A DNA stretch of 64,000 nt, taken from positions 87,708-151,707 of the forward strand of contig NZ_JYJK01000012.1 in the NCBI RefSeq assembly GCF_003263785.1, given 5' to 3'. The first letter of the stretch is position 1. Each line of letters opens with the position of its first letter. Of the stretch, positions 8,676-18,063 are shown piece by piece. The stretch is from Vibrio variabilis (GTDB lineage: Bacteria > Pseudomonadota > Gammaproteobacteria > Enterobacterales > Vibrionaceae). The notes under the pieces were generated by a model that saw nothing but the letters and a program-made list of their open reading frames with translations, made no database searches and was not told the DNA's origin. The position numbers were made by a program, and so were the translations under genes.

Positions 8676-9725
8676 TTACGCTTTGAGCCCATACACCCCG
8701 AGCATCGTCGGTATGACTACATCGGTAGAGTAATTAAGTTCAATGGTTTGCTGAGCGTGATATTTGATTTGCGAGCGTTTGGCGTCTGAAAGTGAAAACC
8801 AAGTGTTTAGTGTGGCTCTCATATCTTCGGGAGATGAGGCGATCCAGCCGTTGCTACCAGTATCAATAACACTAGGAAGCTCACCAAGCTTGAAGCTTAT
8901 CACGGGTATTCCTCTGGACATGGCCTCTAGAGCCGCCATCGGTAACCCTTCATAGCGAGACGTGATCAGAACAAGGTCGACGCTTTGCCAAACGTCATTC
9001 ATATTCGATTGGTGCCCGTGAAACTGCACATTTGGCGGAGCAATCTCTTTTAACAGCGATTCCATCGGTCCTGAACCATAGATATGAAAGTCCTGGTTTG
9101 GAAAATGGGTGGCCATTTCAATAAAGGTATCTGGGCCTTTTTCTTCACTTAACCTGCCGACAAACGCGACATTGCGCGACGCAAGTGACACAAGCGGCGC
9201 TTTGGGAACAAAGTTTTTTACCAGTATGCTCTTGTAGGGAAGCTTCGATTGAATAGTGCGACTGACGCAGATACGTTGCTCGCTAAGGAAAGCACTGAAT
9301 CTATCGAGAGCATCATAAAATTTGACGCGACCTTTCGGGGTTTCTCCAGCGTGAAAGCTTGAGACAATGCGGATTGAGTTGGTATAGCCAATAAGGCGAG
9401 TGACTCTCGCTAAAAGGCTGCCTTTATAACCATGAGTATGAATCACCGCTGGGCGTTGATTGTGCTGCTCAGCGCTAGAAATGGCCTCTTTCAGACGCAA
9501 CAGTGGGTGGGTGTTGGGATACTCACGGCTCAGGGTCATGTTAGGAATTGAATTCTGGTTTAGCGCTGTTTCGAGCGGTGGGGTTGGGTGGTATTCGTTG
9601 GAAAATACCACTTTTACCTGGTAGTTATGAGCGAGCAATCCCTTGGCGAGCTCCAAGACATGAGTCTCAATGCCGCCAAATGAGCGGCTATCGAGCAGTA
9701 ACCAAATCACCGGATTAAGAGGCAC
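8676..9725 (-). CDS. sypH: SypH-type GT4 glycosyltransferase
   Basis: GT-B glycosyltransferase with WLLLDSRSFGGIETHVLELAK at the N-terminus (acceptor domain glycine loop), NVAFVGRLSEEKGPDTFIEM starting the donor domain, and the SRYEGLPMAALEAMSRGIP catalytic EX7E-like region. The frame is open to 9824, but the extra 33 codons overlap sypG and are unlike the family. The GTG at 9725, overlapping the sypG stop region, puts the first beta strand at residue 5, with a GGAAG-like site upstream, so I use it. Translationally coupled to sypG. Sugar unknown. Confidence 0.82.
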   Translation of the reverse strand: MPLNPVIWLLLDSRSFGGIETHVLELAKGLLAHNYQVKVVFSNEYHPTPPLETALNQNSIPNMTLSREYPNTHPLLRLKEAISSAEQHNQRPAVIHTHGYKGSLLARVTRLIGYTNSIRIVSSFHAGETPKGRVKFYDALDRFSAFLSEQRICVSRTIQSKLPYKSILVKNFVPKAPLVSLASRNVAFVGRLSEEKGPDTFIEMATHFPNQDFHIYGSGPMESLLKEIAPPNVQFHGHQSNMNDVWQSVDLVLITSRYEGLPMAALEAMSRGIPVISFKLGELPSVIDTGSNGWIASSPEDMRATLNTWFSLSDAKRSQIKYHAQQTIELNYSTDVVIPTMLGVYGLKA

Positions 9726-11226
9726 TGTCTTCGGCTTCCCATGCTTGTTTTTTACGATAGACGGTGGAGGGGCTGAGCTCCAGTAACACCGCAGCATTGA
9801 GTACATTACCATCGCAGTAGTCAATGGCTTGCTGAATGGTCTCCCGTTCTATTTGCCACATCGGACGGATGGTTACCCCTTGTGAATGGCTGGGTTCTTC
9901 ATTTGGCGGGGTGTGACTAGCAGGGCTCTCCATCGGCATTGAAGTCGTGGCCATATCAGGGGCTGCTTCTACTACCGGGCTAGGCGTTGGGCTGGTCTGC
10001 TGTACGACAGAAAGACGGTTATTCGGTGCCTGTGACGCCGATGATTTAGTTGCCGTTGAAGTCATGATTTCGGGCGGAAGGTGTGATACTCCGAGTGACT
10101 TTTCATCATTAAGCACGACAATATTGCGGATGATGTTTTGCAGCTGACGCACGTTGCCAGGCCAAGTATAGCGTTTCAGGTAGCGCTGTGCGTCTTTCGT
10201 TATGGTTTCAAATTTGCGTCCATCCTGCTTGGAATAGATACGTAGGAAATGTTCAGCAAGCGTGACGATGTCACGGTCGCGTTCTCGCAGTGGCGGCATA
10301 TGGATGGGAACAACGTGGACGCGATAGTAAAGGTCTTCTCTGAAGCGGCCTTCTTGAACCTCTAAAAGTGGGTCACGGTTGGTCGCGCAGATAATGCGTA
10401 CGTCCACTTTTTGCTCTTTGGTGGCACCTAAAGGAGTAAACGTGCCCGTTTGTAGAAAGCGCAGCAGTTTTTTCTGCATTTCCAAATCCATCTCGCAAAG
10501 TTCATCTAAGAACAGCGTGCCGCCATCGGCGAGTGAGGCGGCGCCTTTTCGGTCAGTGGCTGCGCCAGTAAACGCCCCTTTTACATGACCAAACACTTCA
10601 CTTTCCATCAGATCTTTTGGAATAGCACCACAGTTAATGGCAACGAATGCTTTGTCTTTGCGGTTACTTTCATTGTGAATGGCGTTGGCGCATACCTCTT
10701 TACCTGTGCCGCTTTCACCTATGATGAATACGCTTGCGTTGGTGTCGGAGACCGCATCTATGATTTTATACACCCCCTGCATTGGGATGCTGGCACCAAT
10801 AAAATCGTGGAAGCGTTCGCGATCCATTTTTTGCTGAATATCATCCAGCATGGTTTCAAGCTCAGCTTGCTTAAGGTGGATCTGGATCGAAGTTTTGAGT
10901 CTGTCAGCGCGGATAGGTTTCTCGAGGAAATCTTTCGCGCCTTTTTGAATTAACTTCACAGCCGTGTCAACGCTGCCGTGCGCGGTAACGACCACAACGG
11001 GTATGCTGATGTTTTTCTCTTCAAGCCACTCTAAAATCTCGTCGCCTTGCATATCGGGTAGCTGAAGGTCGAGGATGATAAGAGAAGGAATCGTACGTTC
11101 AAGTATGCGCTTTGCTTCACCGCCTGTTGCAGCATGAAGTAAGTCAAAAGGTTCATTCTTTAAGTATTGCTTGTAGAGAACGGCGAGAGAAGACGAGTCC
11201 TCCACCAAGAGTACCTTGGGTGTCAT
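9715..11226 (-). CDS. sypG: SypG sigma54-dependent response regulator
   Basis: NtrC-type activator of 503 residues: receiver domain (phosphorylation Asp53 in IILDLQLPD, acidic pair ED at 9-10, conserved K104 region in KDFLEKPI), AAA+ domain with Walker A GESGTGKE, sigma54-contact loop GAFTGA and Walker B GGTLFLDE, a Pro/Ser/Thr-rich linker (about 395-450), and a C-terminal Fis-type helix-turn-helix (NVLNAAVLLELSPSTVYRKK). In V. fischeri SypG turns on the syp operons. A 130-base gap precedes it where sypE and sypF would lie in V. fischeri; the kinase that feeds it must be encoded elsewhere. Confidence 0.92.
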   Translation of the reverse strand: MTPKVLLVEDSSSLAVLYKQYLKNEPFDLLHAATGGEAKRILERTIPSLIILDLQLPDMQGDEILEWLEEKNISIPVVVVTAHGSVDTAVKLIQKGAKDFLEKPIRADRLKTSIQIHLKQAELETMLDDIQQKMDRERFHDFIGASIPMQGVYKIIDAVSDTNASVFIIGESGTGKEVCANAIHNESNRKDKAFVAINCGAIPKDLMESEVFGHVKGAFTGAATDRKGAASLADGGTLFLDELCEMDLEMQKKLLRFLQTGTFTPLGATKEQKVDVRIICATNRDPLLEVQEGRFREDLYYRVHVVPIHMPPLRERDRDIVTLAEHFLRIYSKQDGRKFETITKDAQRYLKRYTWPGNVRQLQNIIRNIVVLNDEKSLGVSHLPPEIMTSTATKSSASQAPNNRLSVVQQTSPTPSPVVEAAPDMATTSMPMESPASHTPPNEEPSHSQGVTIRPMWQIERETIQQAIDYCDGNVLNAAVLLELSPSTVYRKKQAWEAEDSAS

Positions 11227-11336
11227 ACTTACAATCCTTTGTTTTATTCGACGATGTTGTTTTAATGATAGTACAGATTGTCAATTTGCAACAAAGTATC
11301 GCATGTTAAGGTACTGAATAATAACAATTTGACAAG

Positions 11337-11358
11337 GAGCCTCTCAAAATGAAGGCTC
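11337..11358 (-). terminator. Weak hairpin between sypD and sypG
   Basis: GAGCCT and AGGCTC can pair across a 9-10 base loop just past the sypD stop. No T-run follows on the minus strand, so it may only attenuate or protect the 3' end. The remaining bases to 11227 are AT-rich and probably hold a separate sypG promoter, though no clear -35/-10 pair with normal spacing is seen. Confidence 0.35.
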
Positions 11359-12076
11359 AAATCGATTGAGATAGGAAGCGGTTGTTGCGAACTTTAGTTT
11401 TCATCCAGTTGGTGACACGTTTGGGTAGCCAGCTTAAGCGATCGATTTCTCGACAGATCTCGCTGGCAAGCGACGGTTGATCTCGATAGTTGAGTACAGA
11501 TCCAAGCAACTGAACGGACGTGGCGTCGTTCAAGATTTGTGTCGCTTCTGTCACTTGATTGGTCATAGTCACGCCGCTAAGCACCACTAAAAAGGTACCG
11601 TCGCAGGCATTGGCGACCACTTGAGCCGGTATGTTGTTTTGATTGACGTTGAGAATGGGGGAAGTATCAAACACGACACGGTCATATTCTTCCAACCAAC
11701 GTTCAGTCTGCTTGCGAAGCTGAATTGGATCTTTAAACTGCAAACGTGTTTTCGGGTCGCTCGGTACACTGACCCCCAAAAACACCTTGGGAGACGAGGT
11801 GTCACTGTCTTGCTCCTGAAGCAATTGACTAGAGGTATCACTGTTGTCCGAAGGCCTATCAAAATCGAGTGGTACTAAACTGGGTCGAAACATATTTAAG
11901 TCGACGAGCAGTGTTTTGTAGCCAGCCAGCAGATAACGTTCGGTCAGCGCTTTTGCGAGTGTCGTTGTACCTTCCCCACTATTGCAAGCGGTCAGGCAAA
12001 TAGAGCGGCACTGCTTTAACTCAGCATTTAGATACAGCTCTTCAATCTCAGCATGAGTGGCAGGTATCGTCATCAT
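11357..12076 (-). CDS. sypD: SypD-type cytoplasmic Wzc/CpsD-like ATPase
   Basis: P-loop protein of the bacterial tyrosine-kinase/MinD family, 239 residues, without membrane segments. The Walker A region reads NSGEGTTTLAKAL, so the usual GKS/GKT lysine is Thr, while the A' motif (TLLVDLNMFRP) and Walker B (VVFDTSPI) are present. It ends in a basic region with few tyrosines, lacking the C-terminal Tyr cluster of active kinases. It likely works with the SypO co-polymerase in export control. Start ATG overlaps the sypC stop (ATGA). Confidence 0.8.
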   Translation of the reverse strand: MMTIPATHAEIEELYLNAELKQCRSICLTACNSGEGTTTLAKALTERYLLAGYKTLLVDLNMFRPSLVPLDFDRPSDNSDTSSQLLQEQDSDTSSPKVFLGVSVPSDPKTRLQFKDPIQLRKQTERWLEEYDRVVFDTSPILNVNQNNIPAQVVANACDGTFLVVLSGVTMTNQVTEATQILNDATSVQLLGSVLNYRDQPSLASEICREIDRLSWLPKRVTNWMKTKVRNNRFLSQSI

Positions 12077-14173
12077 AGGGCTCCGATAATAGCGATTGTC
12101 GAAACGATTCGGAAAATATCAGTGAGACCCAATCGTGCTTGTTCAGCAAAGCTGTTGCGGCGATCGGGTACATAAACGGTATCGCCAGCGCGAAGTACAG
12201 GTAACATACGGATGTCTGCTGTTTTACTAAACTCAACCAAATCAAATGAGCGAGCTTGCCCTTGACAGCACGACATGTTGACGATGCTGATTTTGCTGAT
12301 GTAAGCACGCTCATCAGGGCCGCCAGCTTCGGCTAAGATATCCAAAATAGTCATGTTGTCATTGAATACATAACGGCCTGGGCTTTTTACTGCACCAAGT
12401 ACTCGAACCGTTTTTTCTTTTGGCTTATCAAGCCAGTTTTTGTTTTTTTCCGGGACGTAGATAGTATCTCCCGGCTTCACCAGCGGTAGAATGGACTCGT
12501 CACCTGTTTCAAAGTAAGTCGACAAATTGAGCCTACTGACTTTTGCATAAGGTTTGTCACGATGTGTCACACGAATGTTGTGAATGTCGGCGTCTTTAGT
12601 TGGTCCATCTGCAGCGGAGAGAATGTCTAGGAAATGCATCTCATTGGTAAAGCGATACCGTCCAGGTGCATTAACCTGACCAAATACGTAGATAGACGCA
12701 TCAGAGCTCTGTCTTACCCATTGAGCTTTGTTGTCAGACGGGTCTTGTGGAAGATCGTGTACCCTTACTACCGCACCCGCACCGATAAAGGGAAGTTCAG
12801 ATTGTGGTGCGCCTTTTTTAATGAATTCATCGAGGTTAAACACAACGGTTTTCCCGCCGTTTGCGACTTCGATTTTAGAGGTATCTGCGCGCCCCTTAGG
12901 GCCGCCAACGTGCGCCAACAGATCCATCAGATCCATTTCATCTGACCATTCGATGCGCCCAGTCTGACGACTTCACCAATAACATTAACTGCGCGATCAG
13001 GTGAGATTTTCAACCATGACTTTTCATTGATATCTGTTTTCTCAGGTACAAAAATCGCGTCACCAGCTTCGATAAGGGGGCTTGAGCGGTGCTGAGACCC
13101 TCAGTGTAAGCGGTCAAATCAAAAGGTATGATGGAACCATCTGATTTAATCACTCGCATTTGACGAGATTCGGCAAAACGCGTTGGACCGCCGGCATTGG
13201 CTAGAATATCCATAAAGGTCGCACCTGGCTTACCCTCGAACGCGCCTGGTGCGGCCACTTCACCCATGACATAAACGGTGTTCGAGCCGGATTTGATTTC
13301 TTCTTCCTGCTTAGGAACAAATATGGTTGCGCCTGGCTGCAATGGTGGAAGTAGAGAAGTGTCTCCACTGTCCAAGTAACGTTTTAAGTTGAACAGAATA
13401 GGGGAGTTATTGCTGATAACTCGAATTTGCTCGACGCTGGCATAGCGCGTGACACCGCCTGCGCGCATAAGAACATCGACAAGGTCGGTATTGGCTTTGT
13501 ATGAAAATGAGCCTGGCGCGTTGACCTCACCGAACACCTTGATCGCTTGGCGTGAATCTGCACTGTCACCAGAGTCGGCGAGCTTTGCTGCATCAAACTC
13601 TTGTTCCACGTTACCAACAAGCGGCGAAGCTGGGACAAAAAGAATATCTAAGGACTCTAGTGCGGGTAAGTCGCTGTCATCACCAGTATCAAGGAACTGT
13701 TTGTAATCAAACTCAATACGATCTGCTCCGCGACGGTGAATCATTTTATTGAGCTGCGCCCCAGCTCTTAGTCCACCAGCGGCTTGCAACGCCATTTGTA
13801 CGTTCGAATTATAAGGGATGGTGTACTCCCCAGGTGCCTCAACATAACCCTGTACGGAAATTAGGATCTGGCGCTCGGCGATGAATACTTTGACGTTGGT
13901 GGTATCGCGAAAGACTGTGCCCAGAGCATCTACTACGATAGATTCAAGCTGGGTTTCATCAAATCCAGCGACGAAGACTTGTCCTACTTCAGGAAGGTTA
14001 ATGCGACCGCGTTTGTCGACTTGAAATGCTCGGTTAAGGCTCGACTCTCCGGGTAGATCAACTTGGATAAGGTCGCCAACTTGGACGTTGTTTTCGTCAG
14101 TGAGTGCAGCAGGGCTAAACACTACCACGATCATTGCCAATAACAGTGTTGCTAGGGTATTGAGAAGCTTCAT
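12073..14173 (-). CDS. sypC: SypC outer-membrane polysaccharide export protein, broken twice
   Basis: Wza/KpsD-like exporter with signal peptide (MKLLNTLATLLLAMIVVVFS), a Poly_export domain (VQVGDLIQVDLPGESSLNRAF) and a long series of SLBB repeats, each with a V-x-G-E/A-V-x-x-P-G core and a D-x-L-x-x-A-G-G helix. The frame is lost near 13075-13082 in a run of G (C on the coding strand) and again near 12958-12964; restoring one base at each gives continuous SLBB sequence, including a repeat with NVIGEVVRPGRIEW. About 700 residues in total. The sypB stop overlaps the ATG (TAATG), and the gene's own stop overlaps sypD. It should form the outer membrane exit channel. Confidence 0.85.
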
Positions 14174-15045
14174 TATTGTGCTCCTTTGTCAGCAGCTCCA
14201 TATCCAGTATGGCTACTTTCTTTGGCGCTATAACTTTCTGCAGCGCTATAGTTATCAGCAATGACATCAAGCTTACGCGGCGGTTGGTGAGCATGACGCC
14301 CGGTGTGTTTCCTTCATATAAGGCAGTTCTTCGCCTAATGAATGGGTGTCGATTCGATTCGGCGCTAATCCAAAGATGGTTAAGTAGCGTTTTACCTGTT
14401 GCGCCCGTCCTTTGGCGATTCGCTCGTTATATTCCTTCGTTCCGGTCGCATCTGCGTGACCTGTGACCGATAAGCGAATGTTTGGATACTGTTTTAAAAT
14501 GTTCGCTGCCTCGGCTAGGTGCCCCATATACTTGGGATTCACTTCTATAGAGTCATAGGCGAACTGGTTGTCGACATTCAAAAGGTTGTAGATTCGTTTC
14601 ACCACAGACATCTGTCATCAAATGCCGCTCCTTTTGCTGGTGGTGCGCAGGTTGCTTGGCTCAATACGTAGTCTAGTCGTAGCTCTAGGTCGTTCAATTT
14701 TTTTCGCTGGATAACGATGTCGTTGGCGGCGTCAATCCAGAGTCCGCCCTCAAGCTCTCGTGCGATACGGTTTTGCTTCTCCTGAGCTTGCAATACTGCA
14801 GCGGGAAAGCACCATTGAGCGCCTTCTTGTATTAGCGAATCTAAGTGGAGTTTAGTCAGCTTCCAATCGAAGCGCAGCCCATGCTCTGGGCCGAGTGGTT
14901 CGTCTGGCATAACAGGTGAAAAATCGGAGCCTACATATTGTTCGGCAATGCCTCCGGTTCCATCATCAGGATAACTGGTACATGCAACCAGAAGACTTGC
15001 CAAAATACAGGTTAATGCTTGTTTAATACCCGTGTTTACTTCCAT
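14173..15045 (-). CDS. sypB: SypB OmpA-family lipoprotein, broken three times
   Basis: Lipoprotein with signal peptide and lipobox LLVAC (start ATG at 15045, preceded by AGGTGG), a middle region of unknown fold, and a C-terminal OmpA-like peptidoglycan-binding domain (IRLSVTGHADATGTKEYNERIAKGRA; usual NxxLSxxRA motif replaced by NERIAKGRA). Frame breaks are near 14608, 14311 and 14275; each is repaired by adding one base, after which the tail reads NRRVKLDVIADNYSAAES and stops at 14173, overlapping the sypC start. OmpA-domain proteins beside exporters probably anchor the machinery to the cell wall. Confidence 0.8.
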
Positions 15046-15091
15046 GTAGTGACCACCTATTTTGCCAACTTTTTTGTCTAATATTTTGAGG

Positions 15092-15424
15092 CTACAAGTA
15101 CTCGTTACTGGCGTGAGTATTGACTGGAATCGCCTGACCAATTCGAAGTAACTTTATGATTTGCAGGGGCTGTCCTGTGACATTTTCCAGACGCATTTTT
15201 CGTTCACGTTCAACGAGTCGCTTATACAAATAAACAATAGCACCGATGCCAGAAGAATCCATAAAGCGCACTTGTTCTAGGTCGATTTCTATTTCTTGGT
15301 GTCCATCATTGTGAATGATGTCATCAATTTGAGCTTGAGCCGATCGACTGCCTCGAGCATCAAAATCGCCTAAAACTTTTACTTGAAGGGTTTGAGTGTT
15401 GGTTTCTGCTTTTAGTAGTTCCAT
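15092..15424 (-). CDS. sypA: SypA STAS-domain regulator
   Basis: Single STAS (anti-sigma-factor antagonist, SpoIIAA-like) domain of 110 residues with the signature FMDSSGIGAIVYLYKRL; the phosphorylatable serines are at 57-58, next to where V. fischeri SypA is modified (Ser56). In V. fischeri SypA drives biofilm formation and is switched by the kinase/phosphatase SypE. No SypE-like gene is present in this window. Start ATG at 15424 has GAGGA upstream and lies about 40 bases past the predicted sigma54 start site. First gene of the sypABCD transcript. Confidence 0.9.
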   Translation of the reverse strand: MELLKAETNTQTLQVKVLGDFDARGSRSAQAQIDDIIHNDGHQEIEIDLEQVRFMDSSGIGAIVYLYKRLVERERKMRLENVTGQPLQIIKLLRIGQAIPVNTHASNEYL

Positions 15425-15473
15425 GGTCTTGTCCTCGTCCTAAATGGCTAAATTGTTTCTACATCCAATAGAT

Positions 15474-15489
15474 TGCATGGAGTGTGCCA
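15474..15489 (-). promoter_or_regulatory. Sigma54 promoter of sypABCD
   Basis: Minus-strand TGGCACACTCCATGCA has the GG-N10-GC spacing and matches both -24 and -12 cores; start site expected near 15462. It shares the TGGCACACT...TGCA bases with the sypP promoter. Confidence 0.88.
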
Positions 15490-15537
15490 ATAATTTAGTT
15501 GTTATATTTCAATCGCTTGGGATTTTAAGGCGGAGTG

Positions 15538-15573
15538 TTTATCAAATTGAAGATGTGATTCTCAATTTGAAAA
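15538..15573. promoter_or_regulatory. SypG-enhancer-like sites before sypA
   Basis: Plus-strand TTCTCAATTTGAAAA (15559-15573) fits TTCTCA-N3-TG fully; a related CTTCAATTTGATAA lies on the minus strand at 15539-15552. They are about 50-85 bases upstream of the -24 element, normal for a sigma54 activator. Confidence 0.7.
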
Positions 15574-15656
15574 TAGAAATTGCAGGGTGAGAAAGGAAAA
15601 AAATGGAACGGAAGGCGCAAATAGATAGCTGTAATAAGGCTATAGGGAAGACTTGC

Positions 15657-15694
15657 AATCTAGCTCTGCCACTCGCGAGTGGCAGAGCTAGATT
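15657..15694. repeat. Perfect 38-nt palindrome after the accessory GT2 gene
   Basis: Two 19-base arms, AATCTAGCTCTGCCACTCG and its exact reverse complement, meet with no spacer at 15675/15676. It begins three bases past the stop of the minus-strand GT2 gene. As RNA it would form a very stable hairpin, but no T-run follows on either strand, so it is not a standard terminator. The bases between it and the sypA promoter region (15574-15656) show no other feature. Confidence 0.9.
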
Positions 15695-15697
15695 CAA

Positions 15698-16633
15698 CTA
15701 ATAGACAATCGCCGTTTTCACCATGGCCTTGAACCGGCGAACGCTCGGGTAGGTGATGAAGGTTTGCACATGTTTTGCTGTGCGATGGAAATATCCTTTG
15801 TGCTGCGAAGCATACTCGCAATAGGCGTCCATCAGACGCTCATCGACAAAGCGCTTCGCTTTAGAGCACTGGGCTTGAGCACAGCTGACATGACGCTGAG
15901 CAATCGTCTTCATTGCTTCAATGCGTTTTGGAACATTCGAAGAGACGCTGCCTTGGCGCATCAGGTAGTGCATACGAATTTCGTTGGTAAACGACACGTC
16001 ACCAATCTCACTTAGCTTTAACCACAGATCCCAATCACTGGCACTTGGTAATTCACAGTCAAACCCTTGCACTTGAAGGTAAGCATCACGGCGACACATG
16101 ACCGAAGAAGTACCGACAATGTTCTCTTTGAAAAGCATCGCCGTTGCATGCTTTAACATTTGATAGCCGGAAATCGCAGATTGCGATTCAATATGGCGTT
16201 GAAACTCGGGCCAGTATTGAAAGCATGGAATAATAAACTCGTTCGCTTCATTGATGTGCTCATAATTGGTGAAGCTGAGTACGCAGTTGGGGTGATTACT
16301 CATAAAAGCGACTTGTTCAGCGAGTTTACTATGTGTCCATAGATCATCAGCATCTAAAAATGCTATCCATTCCCCTTTGGCTTGTGCTACGCCAAGATTG
16401 CGAGCGGCACCTGGGCCTCCACGCTCACTGAGGATAAGTGAGATATGTGGATGGGTATGACTTAATTCAGTTAAGTACTCACGTGAACCGTCCGTGGAAC
16501 CATCGTCAACGAACAGGATTTCGTAATCGGTATACGTCTGCTGCTCGATGCTATGTAAGCACTGAGAAAGGTACGCCAAACAGTTGAAGTTTGGAATGAC
16601 AATACTGACGGTTGGGTTTGCATGTGAAGTCAT
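15698..16633 (-). CDS. GT2 glycosyltransferase, accessory operon
   Basis: Soluble family 2 glycosyltransferase (GT-A), 311 residues: VSIVIPNFNCLAYLSQCLHS, the FVDDGSTDGS nucleotide-binding motif, GPGAARNLGVAQAKGEWIAF and the metal-binding DADD (DxD) motif, then SASDWDLWLKLSEIG, typical of enzymes adding sugars to lipid-linked oligosaccharides. Last gene of the operon, 11 bases past the flippase gene. It may supply a role of the missing sypI or sypJ, an inference from context only. Confidence 0.85.
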   Translation of the reverse strand: MTSHANPTVSIVIPNFNCLAYLSQCLHSIEQQTYTDYEILFVDDGSTDGSREYLTELSHTHPHISLILSERGGPGAARNLGVAQAKGEWIAFLDADDLWTHSKLAEQVAFMSNHPNCVLSFTNYEHINEANEFIIPCFQYWPEFQRHIESQSAISGYQMLKHATAMLFKENIVGTSSVMCRRDAYLQVQGFDCELPSASDWDLWLKLSEIGDVSFTNEIRMHYLMRQGSVSSNVPKRIEAMKTIAQRHVSCAQAQCSKAKRFVDERLMDAYCEYASQHKGYFHRTAKHVQTFITYPSVRRFKAMVKTAIVY

Positions 16634-16644
16634 GTTGGGATTCC

Positions 16645-18063
16645 TTATAAACGTTTAGCGAACGTATCAGTGTGGATGGCGTTGTCGGCTTGTTTCGCTT
16701 TAGGTCGCCAGCTGTTCATCAGCCAAAAGCTGAATAGGGCGGTTTGTACCAGCCAGCCCGCAACCAGGTAAATGGATGACAATTGGTTTAGTGCGATAAA
16801 AATTGTTACCCAAACTAGGTGAATAGCAAGTTGGATGTAGTGATGATTCAGTACCAGACGTTTTTGGCTGGCACGGTCAAACAGATAGGCACGCAGTGCA
16901 TAGATGGCGATAAAGGCAAATACAACGCCTTGGATTCCAAATAGCCAGCTTGAGATGGTAAACGCACTAAGCGCTGCTATGGCCATAATCGTATTGATTT
17001 TTAGGACAATTTTAGGCTGTTTCTCAATATAGCAACCCGTGGTCAAGGTATGGGAAATTTGCTTAAACGCGATGCCCAGTGCTAGCCACGGAATCCATTG
17101 TGACGCTTCGTGGTAGCGTGCCGGAAACCCGTTTTCAATAATAACAGGAGCAAACAGAGCGATACTCATTGCGAACCAAATAGTGGTATGGCACAGGGTT
17201 TCGGCGATACGTACGGTTTTTACTTTTCCGTTCTCTTCATTGAGTATCTGAAAGCGCTTTGGAAACCACCATAGGGTGAGGGGTTCACACAAAAAGGCGA
17301 CAATAAGGGCGAATTGCATCGCGATGGCGTACTGAGCTAATGATTCTAGCCCAACAGATGCAGCCAAGATCCAGCGCTCAGCACCAGCCGCGACAAATAG
17401 TAGCGATCCAGAGAAGATAAGAGGTAGCCCATAATGTCTCATTTGTTTTGCGATATGTGCATCCCAGCTAAATGAAAGTGAACACCATTGTTTGACTAAC
17501 AGAAGGGTTGCTAAGTACAGAGAGGAGAGCAGAGCGGAGAGCAATACGCCAGTCAATCCTAAACCATAATGTAGGAAAGCAAAGGTCAAAACGGCTTGAA
17601 TCACAGCTTTACTACTGGTTAGCAAAAAGAACAAGCGAGCATTGTCGACTAATCTTAGCCAGGTTAGCGGCATGTTGATGGTACAGCTGACGATCAGGGT
17701 CAAAGTGACCAAAATAAAATCTGTGCTGCTGATTTGCGTCCATGTGGACAGAACAACAAAACCAATGGGTACGGCAGCGACGAGTGCCATGGCGGCGATA
17801 ATGAGCTGTTGAATCGTGGCGGTGCTGTTTGAGGTGTCAAACGTTCTGCCTTTCGCCTCTCCAGCTTGCTTGTAAAGCGCTTCTACCAAACCAAAACCAA
17901 GAATAATGCCACCAACGTTTAATATGGACAGCCATAGATCAAGCTGACCGTAGTCCGTGGTAGACAGTGCCCCAGCAACAATTGGCAGCATGATAAACGA
18001 TACGCCTTTCATCAAAACTAGCCCTGCGGCGTAGTAAAGCGACTGTTGAATAGCGCGGCTCAT
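16645..18063 (-). CDS. Wzx-like polysaccharide flippase (MATE/MOP superfamily)
   Basis: Integral membrane protein of 472 residues with about 12-14 helices, starting SLYYAAGLVLMKGVSFIMLPIVAG, the usual N-terminus of O-antigen and exopolysaccharide flippases (PST family). It would move undecaprenyl-diphosphate-linked repeat units to the periplasm. The start ATG overlaps the stop of the upstream GT4 gene (ATGA). In V. fischeri this job is assigned to sypK, which is absent from the syp cluster here, so this gene is a likely replacement. Confidence 0.85.
   Translation of the reverse strand: MSRAIQQSLYYAAGLVLMKGVSFIMLPIVAGALSTTDYGQLDLWLSILNVGGIILGFGLVEALYKQAGEAKGRTFDTSNSTATIQQLIIAAMALVAAVPIGFVVLSTWTQISSTDFILVTLTLIVSCTINMPLTWLRLVDNARLFFLLTSSKAVIQAVLTFAFLHYGLGLTGVLLSALLSSLYLATLLLVKQWCSLSFSWDAHIAKQMRHYGLPLIFSGSLLFVAAGAERWILAASVGLESLAQYAIAMQFALIVAFLCEPLTLWWFPKRFQILNEENGKVKTVRIAETLCHTTIWFAMSIALFAPVIIENGFPARYHEASQWIPWLALGIAFKQISHTLTTGCYIEKQPKIVLKINTIMAIAALSAFTISSWLFGIQGVVFAFIAIYALRAYLFDRASQKRLVLNHHYIQLAIHLVWVTIFIALNQLSSIYLVAGWLVQTALFSFWLMNSWRPKAKQADNAIHTDTFAKRL

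Noticed and set aside
10585..10953. 122-codon open frame on the plus strand
   Set aside because: Lies wholly antisense to the conserved AAA+ and receiver domains of sypG, has no ribosome site and no recognisable family; a shadow frame.
11227..11356. Remnants of sypE or sypF
   Set aside because: The 130-base gap holds only a weak hairpin and AT-rich promoter-like DNA, with no coding remnant in any frame.
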